Assembly: GCA_023091735.1 (NCBI GenBank)
Contig: JALKBU010000325.1
Span: forward strand, 1-48,185
Direction of reading: 5' to 3'
Length of the DNA: 48,185 nt
From: Trichomonas tenax
Taxonomy: Eukaryota; Parabasalia; Trichomonadida; Trichomonadidae
Below are positions 18,542 through 28,757 of this stretch, in pieces; position 1 is the first letter of the stretch; every line of letters starts with the position of its first letter. The notes under the pieces were generated by a model. That model was not told the origin of the DNA. It made no database searches and saw only the letters and a program-made list of their open reading frames with translations. Both the position numbers and the translations under genes were made by a program.

Positions 18542-20953
18542 TTAATTCAGGTGGTAGATTGTGAGGTTCACTGGATCACTATCACACGTAACAATTTTTT
18601 CTTCTTCTGGTATCAAAACAAAGCTTGAATCAGAGAACTTTCTGACATTAGGAGACTCAAGATGAACAAAGAAAGCAGGAACATTCGTTGTCAACTTAAC
18701 TTTGTAAGTATTCCCGTCTTTCTCAACAATATATTTAATATCTGGGTTCTGCAAAGTGCAGTTTTTGATTTCAGTCAAAAACATGTAATTCCTCAGGCAT
18801 TTGTCACCAAATTCAACGTCAGCAATGTAGAAACCATTTTTGCCGAATGAGTGCATAAATGATTGAAATGACCAAATCTTCGTGGAATTGTTGGCCTTTG
18901 CGATTTCATTTCCTGTACGACCATAAAGCATCATGCCATTGAAATTAAACCAGCGAACGTGATAACGAACTTCGACATCCTCGAAAAGATCATTAATAAA
19001 GTAAAGAGCGTGTTCAGAATTACTTATTGATAAAACAATTGAGCGCGGTTCAAAGAAGTTCTTTGCTTGGTACATGAGCTGTTTCCAGCGGCCTTGATAC
19101 TCAATTGAGCTCCATGATGAAATTGGCCAACAGTCGTTTAATTGCCAGAAGAGAGCACCTGAATTGATTTCTCTGTTCAAGCGCCAAAATTCAACTGCTG
19201 TTTTAATTGCAACGGCCTGAGATACTTGCGAAAGATAAAGAAGCTCTGCAAATGACTTTGGTGGATTGAAATAGAGATCAATCATTTCTTTGATCTTTGA
19301 ATTTCCACATTTAGATTTTTGATGAACTTCAAATGCTGGACTTTCTATAGAATTCGTTCCTTCAGGAGCGAAACTGTTCACAACAGGAAGCGATGGATAA
19401 CTCTGGAATCCAAACTCAGAGCAAAAACGTGGCTTGACTTCCAAGTATCCACTAAAGTTCTTCTTTCCATGCCAAACTTCCCAATAGTGAGAATCGCCCT
19501 TTGTGACATTAACAAACTCACCTAAGTAATCTCCTTCGCCTGTTGATGGCGATGCGAGCCAGAATATGCGAGAAGTATCTAATTCATTGACTTCTGCTTT
19601 CAAGAATTGATTTAATTTCTTATACTCATTTCTGTAGAACTCTTTGTTATCTTTTGTACCATTTGACCAGTTGATTGTTGTCCAAACTTCATTATCACCA
19701 CTCCATATTGCGATTGATGGATGATACTGGATTCTCAAAAATGTATCATGCAACTCTTGCTTGACTTCATTGAAGAACCAGTCCGTTGTTGGATATTGGG
19801 CACATGCAAACATGAGATCCTGCCAAACGAGAATTCCGAGCTCGTCACACAATTCATAGAAGTAATCTTGCATGTAATATCCACCGCCCCAGATTCTCAC
19901 CATGTTCATGTTTGCTTCCTTGGCATCAAGGAGGAGCTCTCTATAACGTTCTTTTGTTTCTCTCGAAGGAATTGAATCAATGGGAATAACATTTGCACCA
20001 CGGCAATAAATTGGTTTTCCATTCAAAATGAAGGTAAATGATTTCCCATATTTATCATATTCGCTCTTTAATTCGAGATCTCTAAATCCTAAAAGCTTCG
20101 AATATTCAACATCTTCAAATGTGATTGTTAATGGAGATAAGTTTGGCTTTCCATAGTCCCAAGTGCTCCATAATTCGTGAGGAATCTCTTTTATTGATTC
20201 ATTGATGTGAAAAACTTGAATTCCTGTTTCTTTTGGTGTGAATTTGAATGTCAAATTGAATATCTCTGCGACAATTGGTTCATCTGTGATCTTGTGGATC
20301 TCAGCATAGATGTCAACAATTAATTGATCACTTTTAGAGAAATGCTTAATTCCAATAATTCTTCCTTTCTTAATCGGCTCCAATTTGATGTCACCATAAA
20401 TTCCAACAGGAACTAAACATGGCCCCCAGTCCCAACCTGATTGGAATTGTGGTTTGCGAATTAAATTCATATGTGGATGTTGATTGTTTCCTTTACTCCA
20501 TGGAACAGGATTTGGAAGTGTAGAATTTAGTTTTTCGGCCTCTTTAACAGCAGAATCGAAAACAATTTTAATGATATTATTTCCTTTCTTTAAAAACGAC
20601 TTAATATTAACTGAATAATGCCTGAACATGTTGGAAGTCTTCAAAGCCTCTTTGTTATTGATGTAAATTGTGCTGAATGTGTCGATAAAATCAATTGTTA
20701 GGTTAATTGAACTGTAATCGTTAGATTTTGGATCGATATCTTCATTCAGTTCGAAATCTCTCGTGATTTTCCATGTTTGGTAGTGAATCCAGTTCGAAAT
20801 ATTTTCATTTGTGTTATAATAAGGATCTGGAATCGTTCCGTTGAGCAGAGCGGTGTGAACATCACCGGGGATGTTCATTTTTATGTTTGCTATATTCTTT
20901 TCTTTGCAGGAAAGTCGCCACTCTCCATTGAGCAACATACTTACAATGTTCAT
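18542..20953 (-). CDS. Beta-mannosidase (glycoside hydrolase family 2)
   Basis: This 803-residue enzyme hydrolyses terminal beta-D-mannose residues, as in N-glycan and mannan breakdown. The family fold is recognisable throughout. The N-terminal jelly roll contains 'IPGDVHTALL', and 'WDWGP' appears near residue 180. The catalytic barrel carries the acid/base Glu in 'WSGDNEVW' (about residue 420) and the nucleophile Glu in 'CSEFGFQSYPS' (about 513). The length is normal for the family. The frame extends eight codons further to a TTG, but the ATG at 20953 ('MNIVSMLLNGEWRL') is the natural start; a second ATG is five codons in. No signal peptide is evident, unlike lysosomal animal enzymes, so it may be cytosolic or use an unusual route. 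It stands alone with no glycan-degradation neighbours. Confidence 0.95.
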   Translation of the reverse strand: MNIVSMLLNGEWRLSCKEKNIANIKMNIPGDVHTALLNGTIPDPYYNTNENISNWIHYQTWKITRDFELNEDIDPKSNDYSSINLTIDFIDTFSTIYINNKEALKTSNMFRHYSVNIKSFLKKGNNIIKIVFDSAVKEAEKLNSTLPNPVPWSKGNNQHPHMNLIRKPQFQSGWDWGPCLVPVGIYGDIKLEPIKKGRIIGIKHFSKSDQLIVDIYAEIHKITDEPIVAEIFNLTFKFTPKETGIQVFHINESIKEIPHELWSTWDYGKPNLSPLTITFEDVEYSKLLGFRDLELKSEYDKYGKSFTFILNGKPIYCRGANVIPIDSIPSRETKERYRELLLDAKEANMNMVRIWGGGYYMQDYFYELCDELGILVWQDLMFACAQYPTTDWFFNEVKQELHDTFLRIQYHPSIAIWSGDNEVWTTINWSNGTKDNKEFYRNEYKKLNQFLKAEVNELDTSRIFWLASPSTGEGDYLGEFVNVTKGDSHYWEVWHGKKNFSGYLEVKPRFCSEFGFQSYPSLPVVNSFAPEGTNSIESPAFEVHQKSKCGNSKIKEMIDLYFNPPKSFAELLYLSQVSQAVAIKTAVEFWRLNREINSGALFWQLNDCWPISSWSSIEYQGRWKQLMYQAKNFFEPRSIVLSISNSEHALYFINDLFEDVEVRYHVRWFNFNGMMLYGRTGNEIAKANNSTKIWSFQSFMHSFGKNGFYIADVEFGDKCLRNYMFLTEIKNCTLQNPDIKYIVEKDGNTYKVKLTTNVPAFFVHLESPNVRKFSDSSFVLIPEEEKIVTCDSDPVNLTIYHLN

Positions 20954-21478
20954 AAAATGACGCTTTTTGTGATTCAAATATCAATGCTGCTGTCACATCA
21001 ATGAAAATTCTCTCTGTGTAGCTGAATATAGTTAAATATTTCAAGATAATATTAATATAATATCATCTCAATCTTGTTGAATCAATCTCATATATTACAC
21101 CAAATCTATATAGTCTACTTTTAAGTCATCAAACCAGGATATTAAAAAAATATAATCACATTTTAAGTATCTGGTTTTCATTCAATGAAAGTACGAGAAA
21201 ATGATTTCTATGGGCAGATGTATTAAATAATTGAATTATTAGCTTTAATTTTCAATAATCAAAAATTGTTCAATTTATTATAGGAATGACTGGCCATTTC
21301 TATTGTTATCTATTGTTTTTCGAGCTGGATAATATATTCATATGCATTAAACAATATAAAAATAAGTTTTTGTATTACAATTGCAATATATTCCCCAAAA
21401 ATTCAATAAAATCGACCGAAATCTATATAGAACGATTCCCTATCATGTGTACATTGCATATATAAGGTCAAAAAAGAA
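20954..21478. other. AT-rich intergenic DNA upstream of beta-mannosidase
   Basis: No gene was seen. The stretch is very AT-rich up to an abrupt change in composition near 21479. Confidence 0.5.
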
Positions 21479-21880
21479 AAGGATCTGTTGCAAAAACAGT
21501 GGGCCGCTTTAACCAAGGCAGTGGCCGAAGCGCATGCTCACGCCCAGAATCTACGCACCATTCCGCTGGAATCCTTTTCGCTGTTCCGTTTACCGGCCTC
21601 ACGCATTACGGATTACATTATCTGGATCCGAGGTTCCAACCTTCGTCGGATCCCCGCTCCCGCAGCAGAACCTGGTAGGAGGGCACTCAACACATGACAA
21701 CCGCGGTTTACCAAGGTCTACACGACTGCCTGAATTCTAAGGGCAGCATACGCTTTACAGGTTGAGATTTCACCAACCCGCCCATTTCTTTCCCACATAT
21801 TTATTTTTTGTTCCGCCACTCTTCCATGCTCAACTTTTCTCCCTATTTTTCTTTCTTGCATACAAATCTGGAACGTGCTC
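21479..21880. other. GC-rich island of unknown origin
   Basis: Composition rises sharply to about 55% GC for roughly 300 bases and then tails off through a pyrimidine-rich stretch. All three forward frames stay open for about 65-70 codons because of composition, and none is convincing: one has an Ala-rich helix-like start 'QWAALTKAVAEAHAHA', another has 'TGLTHYGLHYLDPRF'. A hairpin, GGATCCGA ... TCGGATCC, lies near 21623-21652. It could be a fragment of a foreign gene or mobile element, a structured RNA, or contamination. I do not recognise it. Confidence 0.5.
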
Positions 21881-22251
21881 CCAGTGATGTAAGGCTTTAT
21901 ATATAGGACTCTCTTTGATTCCCACTATAACAGATAAAATATAATAAATTCTCTTTAATACTATCATATTTCACATATAATAACGATAATATCAACGATA
22001 TATCAATCCATTCAATATATTTGTGTCGATAAATGATCCTACCAACATAAATACTAATTATTATGTTCTTTTTCAATAACAATGTAGATTATTATTATTC
22101 TGATAATATATTTTCATTTTTCAGACAATTTCCTTATGAATGATGTATCCATAGATATATCTGAATGAATTGATATAGTAATTTCTAAAACTCTTTGTAA
22201 ACTATTCATTTTTGATGCACTTCATTGAAAAGCTCAAAATCATTATAACAA
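21881..22251. other. AT-rich intergenic DNA upstream of pseudokinase
   Basis: Nothing recognisable was seen apart from AT-rich leader sequence. Confidence 0.5.
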
Positions 22252-23433
22252 ATGGAAGGAGAATTCTCGTATGTCGTAGAAGAAAGGCTATCGAAGACGC
22301 CATACTCTTCGGTGTTCCTTGTTCACAAGTCAGATGATCCATCAGTGAAGATGGTGGTGAAGAAACTCAACACGAATCTTCTTTCCAACGAAGAGTTAAA
22401 CAGAATAGATCAAGAATCAAAGATATTACCAAAACTGAAAGCCAGCAACATCCTAAGGTACTACCAATTCCGTAAGATGAGCTCTACAATCACAATTCTC
22501 ATGGAATACGCAAACATGCGTTCTTTGGAAGCATATTTGACTGCATACGCAAACCAAAAGAAAAGACCTTCCCAAGATCATATACTGAACATATTCGTTC
22601 AGATTCTTATTGGCGTTAAATATCTTCATGACAGGAAGATAATACATCGTGCGTTGAATCCAGGCAATATCTTCCTGCATTCCAATAAACTAACAGAAGG
22701 CTTCAACATTGTAAAGATTGGAAGATTCGACTCCTTTAGGCCTCTAATCAAGACAAATGAGTTTGTTACATCAATGAACATTGATGAACAATACTCTGCT
22801 CCAGAAGTCCAAAGTGGATTGCCATACACAAACAAGTCCGATATTTGGTCCCTTGGATGCATTCTATATGAAATTTGCACACTTAAGAAGGCTGATCTAT
22901 GCTCAATCGAACTTTCCAGACCTCCTAAGATTTGTTCGTCGTATTCAAAAGATCTCCAATTTCTCATTGATTCAATGCTCAATCCTGATCCAAAATCGAG
23001 ATCAACAATCAACGAAATATTGCAGAATGACTTGGTCAAGCTGAAATATGAGCAAATTCTTGGAACAACACTTGCAGAGTCTGAAATGAATCACACAGTT
23101 TTCCATGGTAATAAAGCAGGCGAAGGTCCTAACACTCTTGAAGTTCTCAAGGAAAGAGAAGATACAAAGCACATTCTCAACAACGATTGCAACAAAGTTA
23201 AGTGCGCCTCAGATGTCTTAATGTGTACATCACACAACGAGGACTCTTATAAGTACATCGAAAAGTTTCTCATAAGTGTTCATGGAAAAGAGAAATATGA
23301 ATTCTTAATTAAAGCGTTTCAGAGAATGAATAATGACGAAACTCTGGAAGGCATCAATCTTTCTGAAGCAGAAAACCAATCCTTCATGCTTCTATGCAAC
23401 ATGTTAATTCCAAAATCACCATCATCTGATTGA
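22252..23433 (+). CDS. Nek-like pseudokinase
   Basis: This is a 393-residue protein whose residues about 5-265 have a protein-kinase fold. Retained features are the VVKK strand lysine (35-38), 'YLHDRKIIHR' (subdomain VI), Asn139 of the catalytic loop, 'YSAPEV' (APE motif) and 'SDIWSLGCILYE'. The catalytic residues are lost. HRDLK reads 'HRALN' (Asp134 to Ala, Lys136 to Asn), and DFG reads 'RFD' at 158-160 (Asp158 to Arg, Gly160 to Asp). The glycine loop is also degenerate ('LSKTPYSSVF'). Overall resemblance is closest to Nek-type kinases. A catalytically dead scaffold or regulator is expected. The C-terminal 130 residues are not recognised. The frame is intact, so this is not a pseudogene. 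The start is the first ATG. Confidence 0.9.
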   Translation: MEGEFSYVVEERLSKTPYSSVFLVHKSDDPSVKMVVKKLNTNLLSNEELNRIDQESKILPKLKASNILRYYQFRKMSSTITILMEYANMRSLEAYLTAYANQKKRPSQDHILNIFVQILIGVKYLHDRKIIHRALNPGNIFLHSNKLTEGFNIVKIGRFDSFRPLIKTNEFVTSMNIDEQYSAPEVQSGLPYTNKSDIWSLGCILYEICTLKKADLCSIELSRPPKICSSYSKDLQFLIDSMLNPDPKSRSTINEILQNDLVKLKYEQILGTTLAESEMNHTVFHGNKAGEGPNTLEVLKEREDTKHILNNDCNKVKCASDVLMCTSHNEDSYKYIEKFLISVHGKEKYEFLIKAFQRMNNDETLEGINLSEAENQSFMLLCNMLIPKSPSSD

Positions 23434-25514
23434 TCTCATTTTTCTACCTAAATATTTGATTTACTTCAGTAATTATATCTTTTCAATGTTAACAAACTGA
23501 ATTTTGAGGTAGATCTTTGAATGAAATTGTGAAAATATGAAATTCTTCAACGACAAGGTTACACTGAAATTACATCAATAGATGTCACTGAGAGAATTGT
23601 CTTGAATCAATGGGTTTTATCAAAGGTACTTTACTAAAAAATACGTTATTTCGATGCTCACTTTTTTGATGAAGGACAAATTAAATCCTTCACACTGCTT
23701 AATGCAAGCAGAATTATAGCTTCAAATCAAAAATATACAACAAGCACATCAATGAGAATAATATCGACACATTAATGATAGATGATGTATAGCACAAACA
23801 AAATAATTTCGCATTTAAATCTATTTTTGTATTTCAGCCTCTCATTCGTCAACACGTGGTCTATTGAAAATTCATTACGTTTGCAGTGTTCAAATACTCA
23901 CCAACATTTTCGGTATTTTACCAAAACAATTGGACGCTGATAGAAGCATAATATACGGATAACTAAATGCATTCATATGTGTGTAATAACATATCTGATT
24001 TACAAAGAAATCTGCCTAAGCTTTCTAGAGAAAAACTCATTTTAAATATTGAGTGCAGTTTATCTCGCTTCCATTTTGTTTTTTTATTTTACGAAAATAA
24101 TGTATACACAATGATATACTGCTCAATCAAGACATTTTCACTAATACATTATTTTATATTTGCAAACAATTTAAAATTGAAAATTATTTAATATGTAAAT
24201 CGTGATCAATTGCTCAATAAACATTTTACACTGCTACGGTATTACCTATTCTTAACTTTAATCTTATGTGTGATGTTTTTTTACGCTAGATATATCATGA
24301 ATAAAAATGAACATCCAGTTTTTGACTTATTTCATCTTTGATTAGATAGCTTTTAAAAATCTAAAAAGAATGGCTTCAAATGAAAAACGAATAATATTGA
24401 GAATGCATAGAAATGTAAGGAATGCTCAACTAATTAATATAAAAAAAAAGTGTGTTTTCAATCTAAAATTAATTTTCATGATTACAGAACGGTTATTTTG
24501 ATATACTACATCATACAAATAGTAGTATTTTATGTATGTTATATAATATTATTGGAAAAGATTGCAAACTAGCATTATTTTGGATAGTTTTGCTGATGTC
24601 AAATATTCCAAAATTTGAGGAAAACTTTTACATATTTAAAATAAACCAGGGAGTTTACGTGTCAAATTAGTATAACGGATATGTCATTCCTGTACAAATC
24701 TTGGGATGATGTTCGATTGCCACATACTTCATTTTTTCTATTTTTGTAAAGTCCTGCGATATTTTAACTCATCTAGTTTATATTATAATATATAATGCAA
24801 GTATTCAATTCAAAGTAACTGTGTGAATTGCAGTAATAAGCAAGTTTATTTCAAAATCGAAGAGAACAGCAGATTTCAAGAATTCTTACATTTTCAAGAC
24901 AACATCTAGTTTTCAATATGTATATGGATCTAACATTGACTATCAATAAGTTTCATATGTTCCAAATGATCAGAAATGATATTATTATTACAATTCGAAT
25001 GTTTAGCTTCATGCAAAATACATTATATACTACACTTTAACTTCTATAATGCATTGATAATGAATATATATTAGGAATTTCTATGTGTTATGCAGGAAAA
25101 TACCTATGACTCAGGCATTTACCATAAATAATGCCAGTTTCCTAAATATTTTACAAATATTACATTTCTTTTTAGATCTAATATGTTGGATTTCTGATTT
25201 TTTCTTTCTGACATGTCAAATTTTTTGATTTCATTGTTATATCCATTTCTGTTGCTTAAACAGAATGAATGTCAGTAACAAAAACACTCTTTAGTCAATA
25301 TAGAATATAGTTATAATGATAATACTAGAAAACTATTTTAAATCATCGATTTGGAATTTTTTTTTCAACATTTTATCATAATGTAGTAGTTAATCTCACA
25401 TCGAATTATGTAGCTTACACAATCATGGACTTACAGGCTATTATTCTATATAATTAAATATATCGATTTGTAGTTTGCCGACTATTGCAAGAATTTACTT
25501 AATTTTCTGGAATA
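23434..25514. other. Long AT-rich gene desert
   Basis: No intact gene was seen. The stretch 23550-23775 stays open on the plus strand apart from one stop and looks faintly protein-like ('TEITSIDVTERIVLNQWV'), perhaps a very old remnant. A tRNA-like sequence lies at 24660-24735 and is listed separately. Confidence 0.45.
24660..24735 (+). pseudogene. tRNA-like sequence, degenerate
   Basis: A perfect A-box-like string TAGTATAACGG lies at 24668-24678 and a near B-box GTTCGATTG at 24711-24719, followed by a T-rich tract. CATTC...GGATG could form an anticodon stem with an enlarged loop containing GTA. Acceptor and T stems do not pair, so it is not a functional tRNA as read. It is preceded by TTTACGTGTCAA, the window's common upstream element. 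The sequence near 43650 has the same organisation. Confidence 0.25.
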
Positions 25515-25682
25515 CTACAGTAAACACATTATCTTTGTCATTACAATTTTTTCGATAATCATTAATGTTTTTGGAGATTTTGCATATCTCAAAAAAGCGT
25601 AGGCAGCATCGTCTATAAACTTGGCAATATACTCTGATGTGGCTTGTGAGTCTATGGTCTGAGCCACAGCTTCATACCAGCG
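25515..25682 (-). pseudogene. Orphan C-terminal coding fragment
   Basis: This is a 55-codon open stretch between stops, without an ATG at its head. Its composition is clearly more protein-like and GC-richer than the surrounding desert ('WYEAVAQTIDSQATSEYIA', then 'FIDDAAYAFLRYAKSP'). It looks like the end of a helical protein whose 5' part has been lost. I do not recognise the family. Confidence 0.4.
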
Positions 25683-25994
25683 TTAGAAATTTTAGTAAAG
25701 TACCTTTGTTTTATCCTTTGATAACTTAGAATAGACATCAAAAAACATAATGACATTTTGACCCTTTACAAAATATTGTCAAAAATTTTCACATCACGAA
25801 AAAACAATCCAGACAATAAAAGCTTCGTCATTAGATATATAACTTCTTGAAGTTCTCCTAAGACATTTCTGGACTTTAATAGAAGTGGGGAAACGAATAA
25901 AAAATGATATTATTTTGAAAACGAAACTTATATTGTATAATATTTATAAAATATCACGTAAAATATTCACACAAAAGGATAACAAATGTTGCGT
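25683..25994. other. Intergenic DNA
   Basis: Nothing recognisable was seen between the orphan coding fragment and the 3' end of the NOT4-like gene. Confidence 0.45.
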
Positions 25995-26834
25995 TCATTT
26001 CTGATGCAAGAAAGATCTAATCGAAGGTCTGTCGAGACTAAGTTGTTGCATAAGGCTTATTCCAGCTGAGTATTCTACATGCAGAGGAGGAACTGTTGGA
26101 AATCCGTTTCTGTATAAATCTTTCAAGAAGTCTGAACGATCAGGCTCTTCTTCTTCATGAATTTCTTCCTCTTCTTCCTCTTCGATGTAATCTTCTTCTG
26201 GCTGAGAGTCTTCTGTATCTGAAATCTGTAAATTTAATATTCGGCGAGGTGGAAAAATTGTATGACGAGAATCCTGTAAAGGATACTTGTTGTAATCCGG
26301 AGGTCTTGTTGGACGTGTCGTATCTGTAAATCGTGGAGAATTTAGCTGAATTTCTTCGGTTGTAAATGAATCTTTAGGATCTCCGTTGTGGTGTAAGTAC
26401 ATACAGTCTGGGTTGTTGCACTTCTGTCCATAAAGGAAATTAGAGCAATACTTCGATGTTCCAAGCGATGCTTTGATTGGGTGTCCGTTGTAAGAAAATG
26501 ATTCTAAGCTATAAATGCACTCTAAGGCGTCCTCGATCTTACAAAAAGTTACAAAAGCACTAACAGTTGGTCTCTGATATGCTTGTTGATGTACACTCGC
26601 TGAGTTTACAACGATTTTCTTTAGAGGACCGTACTGCCCAAAGTACTCGTAATTTTCTAAAATAGATTCTTGCGCAATTTCAACAGGAATTCCTATAACA
26701 TAAACTAAATCTCTTTGAACAACGCGATAATTAACTAAATTGGCTCTTTCAGGTATAGGTGCCCTGGGGCGGCCCGCTCCGGGCCCAGAGATGCCGCCTT
26801 TCTTATCTAGATGGCCTTTTCCAAATCTTGACAT
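25995..26834 (-). CDS. NOT4 (CNOT4)-like RRM/zinc-finger protein lacking RING
   Basis: In this 279-residue protein, residues about 36-125 form the NOT4-type RRM. Diagnostic segments include 'RVVQRDLVYVIGIP', 'EYFGQYGPLKKIVVN', 'SAFVTF' and 'IKASLGTSKYC'. A CCCH zinc finger follows (Cys130, Cys139, Cys144, His148; 'PDCMYLHHNGD'). The match to CNOT4 across both domains is strong. CNOT4 normally begins with a C4C4 RING that acts as a ubiquitin ligase in the CCR4-NOT complex. Here the protein starts only about 30 residues before the RRM with a Gly/Arg/Pro-rich leader, and no RING is encoded upstream. A very acidic stretch lies at about 215-240. The RNA-binding role should persist but the ligase role cannot. 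The start is a clear ATG with 'attgtcaattttttac' just upstream. Confidence 0.85.
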   Translation of the reverse strand: MSRFGKGHLDKKGGISGPGAGRPRAPIPERANLVNYRVVQRDLVYVIGIPVEIAQESILENYEYFGQYGPLKKIVVNSASVHQQAYQRPTVSAFVTFCKIEDALECIYSLESFSYNGHPIKASLGTSKYCSNFLYGQKCNNPDCMYLHHNGDPKDSFTTEEIQLNSPRFTDTTRPTRPPDYNKYPLQDSRHTIFPPRRILNLQISDTEDSQPEEDYIEEEEEEEIHEEEEPDRSDFLKDLYRNGFPTVPPLHVEYSAGISLMQQLSLDRPSIRSFLHQK

Positions 26835-27334
26835 TTTAAATTATTGTCAATTTTTTACAAAGATTTTGTTAACTCGCTCCTCGGAAATTTTTGCGGATTT
26901 AGACTCTCGTCAGTTAATGCTATAGCTTGGACCTGGAAACAGCAATTTAGCGATTAATTGTTTCGCCGATTTTCTATTTTTCAATTTTGATGATTAAATT
27001 AGATTCTTACAATATAGCCGCGATAAATGGCATCGAAATTTTTATTTCTTGCATTTTTCCAAAATCAACATAATATTTAGAAAATTCCCAAACAAAGTTA
27101 ATTTTTCTATCATAAAAAGATTTTGTCTCACAAGTGAATAATCCGAAAAACTTCATATAAATCACTGCATCTAATGGGCGTATCATATTTCAGTATTCCT
27201 AGATTATTTGAATATTTTCTATAAATTGTTCAAGATATCGGTAAAATAATGATGTAATATACACATGCAGTCTTTATTAATAAACACAGTAATGATCATT
27301 CATGATCAAAATCAGTAAATGATGGAAATAAGAT
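26835..27334. other. Intergenic DNA with promoter-like element
   Basis: TTGTCAATTTTTTACAAAG lies at about 26844-26862, directly upstream of the NOT4-like start, and resembles the common TTTACATGTCAA element in reverse. Nothing else was recognised. Confidence 0.4.
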
Positions 27335-28024
27335 TTAAATTCCGAAAACGCTGATGACTTCATCGACGGTAATACCAGAATCCTGTATTAATGGAGAATT
27401 TAGCGTGATTTTACACTCAAAAATGTATTCTGGCCTTGGAGCTATTTTTGATAGAAAATCTAATCTTTGCGATATCGTTGTAGAGTACTGAAGAAGACCT
27501 AAGCCAACACTCGCTTCACCTAAAAGAATGTTCTGCGCATCGTAAACTTGAGGAGGAACCTTATAAATCTTGAATTTTAATTCACTTGCTTTCAAGAACG
27601 AAATGTTTTGCATAGTTTTCGTTCCTAAGTCGAAGTCGTATGTGTAGTTGAATATACTGTTCTTAGAGTGTGTTAAAGGTGTTTTGAAAGATTCACCTTT
27701 GGGAGGAATGATTTCAACGTAGCAGTTAAGTTCTAAAGGTTTCGATGAATATGATTGATCTATTCTTACGTGCATTGTAACTGGTTGATTATCTGAAGAA
27801 GGAGGAATTGTTGCTTGTATCTTGAACCTGCGCAAGCTCTCCATTGTTTTCTCGCCATTCTGTAATTCTTCTATCGTTTTATTCAAAGCATTAATTGCTG
27901 TTGTCAAATTCTTTGGTATTTCTGGTTGAATTGACGGTGGACACTTCTCTAGTGCCATTTTGAGCTTCTTTATCTTTGTTTGGCACTCTAATATAAAGCA
28001 ATCGTATGCAGGTTGCTCGTTCAT
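27335..28024 (-). CDS. C2-domain protein, CC2D1/Lgd-like
   Basis: This 229-residue protein has a helical N-terminus (about 1-65, 'KIKKLKMALEKCPPSI', 'NALNKTIEELQNG'). A C2-type beta sandwich follows from about 70 to 215 ('ELNCYVEIIPPKGESFKTP', 'SELKFKIYKVPP', 'NILLGEASVGLGLL'). The strand order and the 'LLGEASV' motif resemble the C2 domain of CC2D1/Lgd proteins, which act with ESCRT-III at endosomes. The DM14 repeats of that family are absent, so the assignment is tentative. The calcium-binding aspartates of classical C2 domains are not obvious. The frame opens two codons further with TTG; the ATG at 28024 is chosen. Confidence 0.6.
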   Translation of the reverse strand: MNEQPAYDCFILECQTKIKKLKMALEKCPPSIQPEIPKNLTTAINALNKTIEELQNGEKTMESLRRFKIQATIPPSSDNQPVTMHVRIDQSYSSKPLELNCYVEIIPPKGESFKTPLTHSKNSIFNYTYDFDLGTKTMQNISFLKASELKFKIYKVPPQVYDAQNILLGEASVGLGLLQYSTTISQRLDFLSKIAPRPEYIFECKITLNSPLIQDSGITVDEVISVFGI

Positions 28025-28757
28025 CGACAATATACGTTTATAAATAAAGATAATTTCATTATCATTTTGCGGGCTTCAAAAGTGAGTTTTGGCAATTACC
28101 ATTTATCGAATCGAACAAAAGAGTCTCCAAAAATATATCACTCGATAATCACTCTCGTCATCTTCTGAATCTGAAGAAAAAATTACTTATATTTTGCCGA
28201 TATATTTCAGATATAAAATCATTCAGCCATCAAGCTACAGATACTAACTGACCATATAAGAGCGAATATAATTGCAAATGTTTAATCATAAATCTTCTTT
28301 CAAGCATTACGATATCTTCGATCTTCATCCAGTAAGCATGCCAATAGTTCAGATTTATGACAGGTATTTAAATTACATATAAAGTTAAATCCTGACAGCT
28401 TTAATATTTTGAATTCTCGATATTACTTACTTCAGCTGATCAATGTCTATAAGAATATGATGCATGCTCTGATTTCTTTAAAGTGATCATAGAGTAAGTA
28501 TGATATTGTGATTTGTTCTTTGATAAATATTTTTTTTGACTAGCATGATTCTCATCTAAAATGAATCACCCATATTTCACAGCAGGTTGCTTATGAATAA
28601 AAGATTTGAAAATATGAAAAATGAAATTAATAATGTATTTCTGGCGTTGCAGTTGTTTAATGATAGAATGACCCAAAACTAATATAAATGAACAAAAAAA
28701 AAGTTAAGTCCTAAAATTTGATATTATCAGACCATAGAACGGTTTTGACATATTTTA
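28025..28757. other. Divergent intergenic region
   Basis: This lies between the minus-strand C2 gene and the plus-strand DEAD-box gene and should hold both promoters. 'GGTTTTGACATATTTTA' ends immediately before the ATG at 28758 and is a degenerate copy of the TTGACATGTAAA element. No RNA gene or ORF is supported. Confidence 0.45.
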
